From Linnemannia elongata (Eukaryota; Mortierellomycota; Mortierellomycetes; Mortierellales; Mortierellaceae), in the NCBI GenBank assembly GCA_036320915.1, contig JAXBDG010000002.1, positions 1,984,001-2,048,000 of the forward strand: DNA of 64,000 nucleotides, in the 5' to 3' direction. The first letter of the stretch is position 1; each line of letters begins with the position of its first letter. The notes beneath the pieces are model-generated. The model was not told where the DNA came from. It searched no databases and worked only from the letters and a program-made list of their open reading frames with translations. Shown piece after piece: positions 42,951-53,177 of the stretch. A program made the position numbers and the translations under genes.

Positions 42951-42982
42951 CCTGTTCCTGAGAGGCCTCCCTCAGGAACAGG
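42951..42982. repeat. Perfect 12-bp hairpin in the left arm
   Basis: CCTGTTCCTGAG and its exact reverse complement are separated by an 8-base loop. The mirror copy lies at 44586-44617. It is outside any supported gene. Confidence 0.85.
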
Positions 42983-43305
42983 TCCAAGACAAACAAACTA
43001 GCGTTATCAGAGGCTGTCCTCCATCGGCTTCGTGCACTGATTGGACGGGTAATCGTTTTATTTATTGTGTTATCTGAGCAAGAGGAAGAGGGTTGGTTGA
43101 CGGTGCCGCATTGCCAAAGTCCCCTAAGATCCATTGGCCGCAGCGAGAAATCGAAAAGCAGTCCACATTGATGTCTTGGACCAAACTGCATTGTAGTTCT
43201 CTATTCTGCCTGTCCCAAATGTGTAACGGTTGCCAGTAATTGTTTTTTTTTTGTTCCTACCCTCTGATGACCTTAGTCTTCCCCGGTGGCGATCATTTCA
43301 GGATA

Positions 43306-44262
43306 GCCCGCTCGAACCCAAGGCTACGCTGCCTCGTCAGATTGGAGCTCGGGTGGATCGGCGTCTAAGTCCAGTCCAGGACGCGAAGACTAAGACGTGT
43401 GGAGTGATTGCTGGACATATGTGCTCATGGTTGAAGGGGTGTCTTGGCGTAGGCCATGTCGTACTGGCAAAAGATATCATGGCATGAGTGTACTTGCTTG
43501 GGGATCGATAAGTTGGTCATCGAGATCCAGGTCTAGCCTCGAAAATGAGGGACTGCTCGGGAGCATGTTCCCTTTTTGGATCAGATTCTACTAGGTGGGT
43601 TAGGATCGTACCAGAGGAAGAGGAAGAAAGGGCTCTTGAAAACGAGACACCGTCAACGGGTCAACAAAAAGCCTCACAGCTGATCCAGAGACATATCTAT
43701 GCACGACTGACGAGGCTCAGGAACCTCTCCCACCCCAGTTTCGGACTGCGTCACACTGTCGATCTAATACTCCTCCTTACGAAGTAGCCCACGGCTTCAC
43801 AACGCGAGATTGTCAAGCGCGGCCTCGACTTTCACAGGAGTCTAGCTTCAGCGTGTTACTGGCACCACCCCCATATTTGAGGAGGGTTGAGTTGAACAAG
43901 TTTGTTTTTCCAAACGAGAGCGCGTATGATAGGCTAGCGTGAACTGAGGACAGGAGTTGTGGGTGGTAGAGGAAAGGTATGAGAACCATGTCTTCGTTGT
44001 TGATGCGCATCGACTTCTTTGAATGTGGCCGTTGTAATAAACTAGAACGAGCCCGTGGCACGCCTTTCTTTTTTGCTGTCTCTTAACTTCTTTCGCCCTC
44101 TTTTCTAACTACACCTCTCTCTTCCAGTTTATATTCCTTAGTAGTACCTTCAAAAATGGATACAAGAGACAAAGGGATAGTGTTTAGCAGTATATCGAGG
44201 TATTTAATTAGTACGCAGGGCGATGCGAAGGAGTATCGACTTGGCTTATGTTCAAAGCGGGT
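43306..44262. other. Unique spacer (~957 bp) between the inverted arms
   Basis: There is no gene. At both inner edges the arm similarity does not stop abruptly but fades over about 25 bases (CCCGCT, GAAC, AAG still match). This suggests the original duplication was longer than the part now kept identical. Confidence 0.5.
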
Positions 44263-44954
44263 TATCCTGAAATGATCGCCACCGGGGAAGACTAAGGTCA
44301 TCAGAGGGTAGGAACAAAAAAAAAACAATTACTGGCAACCGTTACACATTTGGGACAGGCAGAATAGAGAACTACAATGCAGTTTGGTCCAAGACATCAA
44401 TGTGGACTGCTTTTCGATTTCTCGCTGCGGCCAATGGATCTTAGGGGACTTTGGCAATGCGGCACCGTCAACCAACCCTCTTCCTCTTGCTCAGATAACA
44501 CAATAAATAAAACGATTACCCGTCCAATCAGTGCACGAAGCCGATGGAGGACAGCCTCTGATAACGCTAGTTTGTTTGTCTTGGACCTGTTCCTGAGGGA
44601 GGCCTCTCAGGAACAGGCTCATCCATAGCTGCTGACTGCTGCTGCATACGTGCACCTGTTCTCAAAATGCCAAGCCAAATGACATGCTTCTCCCCCCCAC
44701 CTCCTCTCTTCTATCTTGATATGATAAACAAAGGAAGGGTATCCGTCTACAGGCTATTTTTAACCTGCAAAAATACAAAGTAGAAACTTTATCTGACCCT
44801 GCATCAATTAGCGGCTTTTGGACCCTGAACGGCTGGGCTCCATTTTTCTTTTGGTTTTCTCCTCGTGCGTGTTCATCTATTGCATCCTCCCCTTTTGTCG
44901 CCTCAAATCGGGGGCTTTTTTAATTTTTCGCACGGATCAAACTTTGACCTTTTT

Positions 44955-44987
<33 letters not shown>

Positions 44988-45943
44988 GGCTTCTGTACCC
45001 CGGTACAAATGGTACAAATGAGGTCAAAGGAGGTCCCGTGAGGTGCAGTACACTCACTCATATGTAGTAGTATGGCTGCCTGCTTGCATTTGTGCCAATG
45101 GCTTTGCAAGTGAACTCATTCCAATGCTGTACTTTTTTTTTTGAATACCACAGGCAAAACGTCTTTGTACACTTTTGCATAACCTTTGATGAGATATCAA
45201 ACAAGAGGCATGCATGGCCGTGTTCAATCGACCCAACTGAATTCCGTTGTTGTTGTCAACAACCAATACGTCGACCACTTTTCGGCCTCACAAGGCTAGA
45301 TCAAACCGTTTTATCCTTTCTTTTTATTCATAAAAGGCTGCAGTCTTGGCGTCGAGGAACAACGATAAGAGAGGGGCCATAGGAACAAGGGGGTGTTGAG
45401 TGGATAGGATCAAAAGATTGTGCACTGAGGCAACTAAAAAAGGCGACAGGCTAGTGTAAATGGGGAATCCATGATTCTGCCGGCATGTGTGCTGTTCAGT
45501 TGCATTTTTTTTTTTTTTTTTTTTTTGTTTTTGTGTAAAATAGAATAGTGCTAACAACGCCTCGCGTACTGGTGCGATGTGTATTGTGCAAGTCCAGTTG
45601 GCCACAAATGTCCATTCGAGCCTCTCCACCAATGCCAATGCAAGGCACTCTTTACCTATTTCTGTCAGAGTACATGTCATTTTCAATGGAGCAAGGAAAG
45701 GCATGAATTGGCACTGCCATGTTCTCACACTAGGCTTTTGCCAGGACCCACCCTCACTTGCTATTAAACTGTTTGGGACAGCCCAAAAAACCAATTTAGA
45801 CAAGGTAGATATTATCCATCCTATCCGGGCGCGTAGATCTGGGCCTTGCTATTTTTTTTTACCCCAACTTTCTCACCGCCACGCGCACCTTGGACCCTTC
45901 TTTTCCAGTATCCATAGTCGAACTACTTTTCGGCCAGACGAAG

Positions 45944-45950
45944 TATAAAA
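45944..45950 (+). promoter_or_regulatory. TATA box of K/P/H-rich protein gene, copy B
   Basis: TATAAAA, 98-104 bp upstream of the ATG at 46048. The leader between it and the ATG is pyrimidine/A-rich and ends CAACAGCAAACATG. Confidence 0.65.
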
Positions 45951-46047
45951 GGAAGGTACCTTCGCTCGTGTTTTTCTTTATTCCTTACTTGATCAATCTC
46001 ACCACTTCCAACTACTTTTCACCTCTGAACACCTAGCAACAGCAAAC

Positions 46048-47049
46048 ATGAAGTTCTCATCCTCTTCCGTCGTTTTATCTCTTTTGGTCAGCTTGACGCT
46101 CCTCCAATCGACTCTCTCCCTCCCCGTCCCGGAGCCATCGGCCTCCTTTGCCTCCTCTCTCGAGATCCGCGCGGCCGAACCTGTCGACACCCCCGCCGGT
46201 GCCGCCGCTGCGCCAGGCCACCCCAAGGACCCCAAGGACCCCAAGGCCCACAAGGCCCACAAGCCTGTCCCTCATAAGCCTGGAAAGCTTGCCCACCACA
46301 AGCCTGGCAAGCCTGGAAAGGAGCCTCATAAGCCATTGAAGCCTCGCGCTCTTGAGGACGATGCCGAGGATGAGGAGGGGGAGTACTTGGCCGCTGCTGC
46401 CGCTCCTACCCCTGGCCACCTCAAGCCCACCCCAAAGGGTCCTAAGGACCCTAAGGACCCCAAGCCTACCCCAAAGGACCCCAAAGCTCACAAGCATGTC
46501 CCTCACAAGCCTGGAAAGCCTGGAAAGGAGCCTCATAAGCCATTGAAGCCTCGCGCTCTTGAGGACGATGCCAAGGATGAGGAGGGGGAGCACTTGGCCA
46601 CTGCCGTCGCTCCTACCCCGGGCCAGCCCAAGCCCACCCCTGCCGCTCCTACCATCGGACAGCCCAAGCCCACCCCCAAGGATCCTAAGGACTCCAAGGA
46701 CCCTAAGGACCCCAAGGACCCTAAGGACTCCAAGGACCCTAAGGACCCCAAGGACCCTAAGGACCCCAAGGACCCTAAGGACCCCAAGGACTCCAAGGAC
46801 TCCAAGGGCCCTAAGGACCCCAAGGAACCCAAGGCCCACAAGGTCCACAAGGCCCACAAGGCTCACAAGCCCGTCTCTCACAAGCCTGGCAAGCCTGGCA
46901 AGTCTGTCCCCCACAAGCATGGAAAGCCTGGCAAGCCTGTCTCCCACAAGCTTCGCAAGCCTGTCCACCACAAGCCTGGAAAGCCTACCAAGTCCGTCCC
47001 CCACAAGCCCGGAAAGACTGGCAAGCCTGAGCCCAAGCCCAAGCACTAA
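46048..47049 (+). CDS. Secreted Lys/Pro/His-rich repeat protein, copy B
   Basis: A single exon of 333 aa with the same signal peptide and layout as copy A, and identical for about the first 225 residues. Differences lie in the repeats. Its DPK/DSK array is longer (about 17 triplets against 14), it has PKEPK where copy A has PKESK, and its C-terminal KPVSHKLR array is cut to one KLR unit followed by VHHKPGK. The product is predicted to be exported, strongly basic and Pro-rich, hence unstructured. Copies A and B are transcribed away from each other from opposite arms, so their upstream regions face each other across the spacer. The function is unknown. Confidence 0.85.
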   Translation: MKFSSSSVVLSLLVSLTLLQSTLSLPVPEPSASFASSLEIRAAEPVDTPAGAAAAPGHPKDPKDPKAHKAHKPVPHKPGKLAHHKPGKPGKEPHKPLKPRALEDDAEDEEGEYLAAAAAPTPGHLKPTPKGPKDPKDPKPTPKDPKAHKHVPHKPGKPGKEPHKPLKPRALEDDAKDEEGEHLATAVAPTPGQPKPTPAAPTIGQPKPTPKDPKDSKDPKDPKDPKDSKDPKDPKDPKDPKDPKDPKDSKDSKGPKDPKEPKAHKVHKAHKAHKPVSHKPGKPGKSVPHKHGKPGKPVSHKLRKPVHHKPGKPTKSVPHKPGKTGKPEPKPKH

Positions 47050-47687
47050 GGGATGGATTTCTACAGGGTACACGCTGGTTTCGATGGTCGTCTCCACCTG
47101 AACCTCTTCCTCTTTATGAATAACGAACCCTATCCCCATCTTTCGATTAATGAAGAACAATAAAAACAAGAAAAACACAGTTGAAAGCATGTAACTGAGG
47201 ATGATGTGTAGGACTGTATGGATGGCGATGGTGGTGGAATGGGGCATGGCGCGAGGTGTTTGTATCTCTGTGTTGACTTTTTTTTCTTTGCTTTTTGCGC
47301 AAGGCATGTAACACACAAGTATCTATTCCTAAGCAAATATACGGTGTATACATGTGCGTGTGCGTGTATCTCTGTATAGTTGCAGGTCAATTGGCCTCTG
47401 GCTGGTTCAGTCGCCAGCATAAGCAAGGGTAGGTAACCTATGAAATTGCCAGTTACAGCTTATTTATTTTATTTCGCTCACAAATGATAAAAAAAACTGC
47501 AAAGCAGTGCTGGTTTGGAAAGTGAAAAGAACGGAGGTAATGATCTTGCAACTCAATTGTGTATTGCTGGGCTGGCAGTGTGTTAAAAAGCGACGCATAC
47601 AATGGTTGAGAGAGAATGAACTGAACGAAGGCGCAGTGGCAAGAATAACGTTTTTGTTCGAGTGTCAAACGACCTTGTCCCTCTCTC

Positions 47688-48761
47688 CTACCACAAGGAC
47701 ATTCGATTGACCTTGGGCCAGTTCTTTTTGATCCATGCGCTCACCCTAAGGCATTGAATAAATACGTCCATCTCTCTCAGGTCAACTGTCTCGAGTTCCT
47801 TCAAATCCTTCAGCAAGTCCAATCCACTCTCAAAAGTCATGGCCAGACAGTCATGTTGGTAATCTCGCTGTCTTTTAAGGTAGTTGTCCCCCTGTCTCGG
47901 CAAAACACCTACCCCCAGGATTAACTTTCTTAACTTTGTCAACCGGCCAAGCTGCAAATACACCCCTCGCTGCAAGTCCAAACTTTCCTGTTTTGTCCCT
48001 TTCTTGATAAAGTCGTATGCAGGCTCGCCAGCGATCTCAGTAATATCCGGTCGAGGGATCCCTCTAATCGGGCACCCAAACACCTCCAGCTCGGTACAGA
48101 CCCAGTCCCGCGAGACAACATCATGGGCGTCCAGGAACGAATCCTCGCCATCACGGTCTCGCAAACCTCCGATAATATTAAATTCCCGGAGGTGGACAGC
48201 TGTGCAGAGAAACTGTTGAATCGACTCACTGTTCAAACAGGGCATCATATTGAACCGGACCACTTCGAGCGTCGAGGCATGCTCCAGAAGAGCTTGCGCT
48301 GAGTAGCGTTCAAAGTCGCCAACTTGTTCGAACCCATGTATTTCGAGCGTCCTCAATTCACTTCCATTTCCAACTGGTGCTTTCTCAATAAAAGACGAAA
48401 TCAGAAGGCCGCACTTGGGGTTTTTGAAAGAGAGAGACGTCAATCGAGGGAAGGTCTCGGGAGACAGATCCAGGAACTCTTCGATAACGTCTGGGTAGCA
48501 ATCTAGATCGATCGATTGGATCCATTGGCCGTGGGTTTTGAGGGATCCGGATCTGGTGCTCTCCAGGAAGGAGATTTCCCAGTCGACTGTTCGTCCAGTG
48601 GAAGACTTTGACTTAATGTGGCGCCAGACAAAGGGCGTGAAGATTCGTCTCCATGCTTGACAGACGCGGAGGCAGATGGCGGCGTTGTGTTGAGGGAGGT
48701 AAGAGGCGACCATGACTTGAAGTTGCTCTGGGAGGGAGGTGAAGGATGTTGGATGTGACAT
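47688..48761 (-). CDS. F-box protein
   Basis: A single-exon frame of 357 aa starting MSHPTSFTSLPEQLQVMVAS. The F-box covers about residues 8-50 (LPEQLQVMVASYLPQHNAAI and CLRVCQAWRRIFTPFVWRHI), followed by irregular leucine-rich segments such as LRTLEIHGFEQ, LEVVRFNMMPCLN and LTKLRKLILGVG. It would act as an SCF ubiquitin-ligase adaptor, with an unknown substrate. CPIRGIPRPDI near residue 235 is shared with the 9373 F-box protein (CRIGGVPRPDI). The F-box is also close to the truncated locus at 61538 (CTRVCQAWSRLFTPFAWRHI). Its stop lies about 250 bp beyond the outer end of the right inverted arm. Confidence 0.85.
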   Translation of the reverse strand: MSHPTSFTSLPEQLQVMVASYLPQHNAAICLRVCQAWRRIFTPFVWRHIKSKSSTGRTVDWEISFLESTRSGSLKTHGQWIQSIDLDCYPDVIEEFLDLSPETFPRLTSLSFKNPKCGLLISSFIEKAPVGNGSELRTLEIHGFEQVGDFERYSAQALLEHASTLEVVRFNMMPCLNSESIQQFLCTAVHLREFNIIGGLRDRDGEDSFLDAHDVVSRDWVCTELEVFGCPIRGIPRPDITEIAGEPAYDFIKKGTKQESLDLQRGVYLQLGRLTKLRKLILGVGVLPRQGDNYLKRQRDYQHDCLAMTFESGLDLLKDLKELETVDLREMDVFIQCLRVSAWIKKNWPKVNRMSLW

Positions 48762-49732
48762 TGGATGGTCTGTTGAAGGTGAGGATGGGCAGTGGTAAAG
48801 ACAAAAAGGGAAAAAGTGTCAAACGAACCACGGACGCACCTCTTATACGAAAATATAATCTAGAGTTTTTTAATTTATGTGCCTTGACAGGAAGGATAAA
48901 GAAAAGATCGAGTACAACGGCATGCCTTAATTTTTCGTTAGGGATCATCAGAAGGTCCCTTCGACACCAACACACATGTATGTATGTATCCTTGTTCTCA
49001 ACATGTATCCAAAGAAAAAGACCTGTGTGAAATGATCAGTTAGCTTTGTACCTGATGAAAACCACGCTTGAGGTTCTGATCTGAAACCGTGTTTTGGGTG
49101 ATGATCCATCATTTCGGTTGGCACCAGAAAGCATTGCCGTCCGGTCTGATAATCGTAGCTACGAGGACCTGGGAGGCCTCCAAATTCATTATTGGCTTGC
49201 CACTCCCTTCATCGTGTCGAGAGTCTCTCATGCACCCTAAAATGCAGCCGAAAATGAAAGGAAAAAAGGGAACTTGCGTTTGCTTGGAGGGTTGTGTGAG
49301 AGAGCAACTACAACATAAACCTCTCTCCCACACACACAAGCACACAGATCTTCTTGCTCTTCATCCCCAGCTCCTCCCTCTAACACTCCTCCCTTACCCC
49401 CGGCTCATAGATCATTCACTCATCTCTCGTTCTTCAAATATCTACCATGTGCATACGTCATTAAAGACGTGGGGGAAATGGACAGTGACGTTTGAGAGAG
49501 GACAGAAGGAAGTAAGGGTTGCTACTGCTCTAATGGATGGTCATGGAAGAAAAAGAGTCCCTGGTAACAGCCACTCCTTCACTTGTGGGGTTGAATCTGG
49601 TTGCTTTTAGTCACATTGGATTTTGTTTATTCAAATGGTATGTACTCTTGGGGGAAATTGAGGAAGAGAAGGGGTATGAATGTTGAGCCCGCTGTTGGTT
49701 TGAGGGTCATAGTAGAACTGCTTCTTCCCTTC
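48762..49732. other. Intergenic region, no gene seen
   Basis: This is upstream of the F-box gene and downstream of the carboxylesterase. A 173-codon open frame on the plus strand (49089-49610) has no family features and contains poly-His/Thr low complexity, so it is not annotated. Confidence 0.35.
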
Positions 49733-51772
49733 TTAATTTTCGCGACGAGCCAAAGCAGCATGAACTCGCTGCAACTTGTAATTAAAGATCGTCTCCCAGA
49801 ACACGACCGCCTCTTTGCTCAACCTTCTTCCCTTCCCAACCTCAACTCGATGATCGTGCGTCCAAACAATCGCTTGATCCTTCTCCGGATCTGCAACCCC
49901 TCCACACTCCGCCGTCACGGGCTTCTGGTTAGCGAAAGCGATCCATCGTTTCTGGATCTCGGTGCTTAATGCCAACTCAGATTCTGTCAGGACGGTATCC
50001 GAAAATGGAGGTCCGAAAATGATGGGCAGCTCTCCGGCGTGCATGGCTCCCAGTCCGGGCACAATCTCTTCCATCTTGGTGAGTGCAACATCGTAGTGGT
50101 AACGCTCCAGGCGGAAATCTTCTCCTCGAGATTTCTTGAGCTCCAACAGGGTGTCGGCCACCTGCTGGACGGGGTACTGGAAGACAAGGTCTCCGACGAC
50201 TGAGGCCAGGATCTTGCTGGCGTCTTGATCAGATTGTGGCACGCCATAGACTGAATCAAACAAGGGGATGAGCTGAGGCGATGGAGCGAATTTCTTGACG
50301 AGCTCAGGGAATGTGGCGAGTTTGGCATCTCCAAACGAAGCTGCGAATGCAGTGCCTTCGTCTTTGTTAGTTCCGAGCATGATCGACTTGACGCTGGGGT
50401 CATAGGACGAGATCTGGGTGGCCCAAGTTTGGATGGGCATGTTGGAGGGCAACATTTTACCGCCATCGTGGTAGGGGACGAAATTAAGCCCAGGTCCTGC
50501 AAGATCTGAGGCGCGAGTCAATTCATCCATAGGGACCTCCCTCAAACGCCTCACCTTTTCAACACCATCCAGGTCCTTGGGAATTCCAAGGATCTCCACC
50601 AAGCGATCAAAAAGCGGCTGCCCATCCTGCTCGACCACACCTGCGGCCATGGTTCCAACAACGCCCGACTGCATAATCGCATGATCAAACAGACCCCTAT
50701 GGGCAGGGATTAACATATGGTAGTGCAACGACAGCGATCCAGCAGATTCACCCCATGCCGTCACGTTTCTGTTGTTGCCTCCAAGGGCAGCAATGTTCTC
50801 ACGCACCCACTCGAAAGCAAGTTTCTGATCCTGCAATCCCCAGTTTCCAACAGATTGTTCGTAAAGAGAGACAGGGGTTGATGACGTCGAGGCGTAGTGC
50901 TCCATGTCTTGTTGGAGTTCCTTGGATGCCATGAATCCGTATGCGGCGAGACGGTAGTTGACGGCGACGACGATGACGGGTTGGTTCAGTTTGATTGAGT
51001 GTTCGACCAAGTTGCGCGCATCTATTTATTTGTTTTGTTTTTTATGTATGTGTTAACGTAAGTCAATTCCTAAGTAAGTTTGCAGGAGCAAAACAAACAC
51101 TTATCATGGGATCCAAACAAGGTTTTCTTCTCTCTTCTTCCCCATACCACAACGAATTTAAAAAAGAGAACAATGAAGACTCATACCATAAAGAGGAACA
51201 CAGTTTGCACCGTTACGTAGAGCGCCACCATGGATCCAAGTCATGACCGGAACCGGTTCGGCTCCATCCTTCAACGCAGAAAGAGGCACAAAAATGTTCA
51301 AGTTCAGACCATCGACTTCTGAATGCTCAACACCAAACGGGTAGGTGGGGTGGGTTCCGACCTGGAGCATGGATTCGGGCACAATCTTGCCAAGTGGGTA
51401 TACTGTCGGTCCCTGTGGGCATGAGGGTCTATCATGGACATGATTGTAATTGGGAGGGAAGGAGGGAAGGAGGGAAGGATATGGTGTTAATTCTTTGCTT
51501 TTCGTCTGCTATGCGATGGAAAAGACAAAAAGGGGATATTCATGCGTGGCTGTCTACTCAAACGACAGCAAGAGGGAGAATAGTAATTACCCTTGGATGG
51601 TGGCATCACGGACACCGGTCCAAGGCTGGGGCTTGACGGCGACGCGCCAACGGACGGGAGCATGGGCATAGGGGACGTTACGGAAGATGGCAACCTGGCG
51701 TTGAGTGTCGACCGAGCCGCGGATGGTGCCGTAGTTGGGAAGGGTGATGTCAATTGTGGTTGCGACCGTCAT
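49733..51772 (-). CDS. Type-B carboxylesterase (alpha/beta hydrolase)
   Basis: Three exons, 51772..51591, 51428..51187 and 51021..49733, close in phase and give 570 aa. Junction 1 restores the family block GPSCPQGPTVYPLG, and junction 2 restores YGDARNLVEHS. The nucleophile elbow is TAWGESAGS (Ser at about residue 234). The acid is Glu in LGTNKDEGTAF and the His is in LGAMHAGELPIIFG. NIFVPLSALKDGAEPVPVMT and WIHGGAL form the oxyanion-hole region. It hydrolyses carboxylic esters. There is no signal peptide (MTVATTIDITLPNYG), so it is probably intracellular, unlike many fungal lipases of this family. The substrate is unknown. Confidence 0.93.
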
Positions 51773-53177
51773 TTTTCCTTGGCTGTACAGATGGAGGTAA
51801 GAGAAAGGGTTTCGAGGATGGGGGGAGTGAAGGAAGAATGAAGAGTGTGAAGAATGAAAACGAGGGAGGGGACGTAGAAAAGACGGTTGGGGTTTATATA
51901 CTCGGAGGGAAGAGGGGTTGTGGAGAAGGAAGAAGCTGAGGAGAGTTTTGTGAAGAACAATTGGCAATCGTTGGGGATTTAGGCAGCACGTTCCACAGGT
52001 AAATGGCACTTGGTAAGAAAGCACTTGGTAAGAAAGATGCCATTGACCTTTCTAATTTTCTAATTGCTCGGTTCTTGGGGCGAAAGAGACAAAGAGAGAG
52101 AGGGAGGAAGGCGCAGGGGTCGACAGCCGGATAATGCATGAACGGGAACAGGCATACGGAAGCGATCGAGTGGAGTGAGCCGAATCGAAGGCTGGAGGAG
52201 GGGCCTCCAATGGTTGAAAAGAGCGCATAAAAGATGAGAATGATCCCAAAGATACAAACACACACAGTAAAAGGGAGCCATGCTTGCTGAGGATTGGAGA
52301 GGGAGACAGAGGGAACGGGCCTCGTGAACAAGATTGCTTTGTTTCTGTTGTGCAAAAAAAAAAAGGATCCGGGACAAAGTTAAGCCTGGGCTGAACCATT
52401 GGCCCACTTGATCAAAGTCTACAGCCTCCGTTTTCAATTGTGACGGGATCAAAGCAGGTAATGAACTCTCCCATGATCGGTGCTGTAGACCCGAGGTATG
52501 TATGTCAAGCAAGTACACTAGCATCCAACAACCAAGAGACCGGCAAAGAAGAAGGCCCCGCCTCCCTTTATGAATTTCTCATTTGCCTTTTTGGCTCTTT
52601 CAAGATTGCACACACATACCATTGAATTCAATTGGCCAATTCCTTCTTACCTTCTTCTTCCTCCACACGAGCAAACAGGTTCCTTGTCCTTGTTTCTTTT
52701 CTCTCCTTCCGCCCTTTCTTCGTTTTCACCCTTCCTTTAATTCTGTCAATCAGCAACATCTCCCTCTCACCCACAAACAAGACATTACAATCACTGGCAC
52801 TCCCATCGAGTTATATTCATTTCACTGCATATTCTTACAACAGGACCTCATCATCCCTATTCTCTTTCTGCTCTCATCGTTCGCGGTAATTCCTTCTCAG
52901 CGTGGCTTGTTGCACATTGCGTTCGTCGTTTCCATTCAGACATAACGAACACCCTTTCTTGTAAGTTCAGCACAGGTCGAATCCCTACCCCTCTCTTACC
53001 TTCTCTCACCTTCCTGTAGCATACAAAACAATTGGCAATGACGCCTTGGTGTCATACACAGAACAACAAACAATAACAAAATAAAAATGTTACTAGTAGG
53101 GAGCATCCACCTTTATTGGAAAAAAAAAAGAAAAACAAAAATCAATTGCAATCGCTTTTGCAGAGCAACGGTGTTGT
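51773..53177. other. Intergenic region upstream of the carboxylesterase
   Basis: About 1.4 kb without a supported gene. It has a CT/TC-rich leader before the esterase ATG and a pyrimidine-rich stretch at 52630-52900 whose short open frames look non-coding. Poly-A patches lie near 52353 and 53119. Confidence 0.35.

Larger units (their letters stand above)
40131..43305 (+). repeat. Left arm of a ~3.17-kb inverted duplication
   Basis: The reverse complement of this arm is found at 44263-47433. From the inner edge to inside the coding region, paired positions always add up to 87,568, so there is not one net insertion or deletion, even across the A and T homopolymers. Outside that, near 40131-40510, about ten small differences are visible. 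The arm carries one secreted K/P/H-rich protein gene (minus strand) and about 1.8 kb of its upstream DNA. Confidence 0.95.
44263..47433 (-). repeat. Right arm of the inverted duplication
   Basis: Reverse complement of 40131-43305, about 4 bases shorter because of repeat-number differences in the coding array and one small indel in the 3' flank. It carries copy B of the secreted protein gene on the plus strand. Confidence 0.95.

Noticed and set aside
41620..43191. Several open frames (60-160 codons) in the promoter-side part of the inverted arms, present in both arms
   Set aside because: They are conserved only because the arms are copies of each other. They include homopolymer translations and no domain.
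49089..49610. 173-codon plus-strand open frame
   Set aside because: Low-complexity His/Thr composition, no recognised motif and no matching exons nearby.
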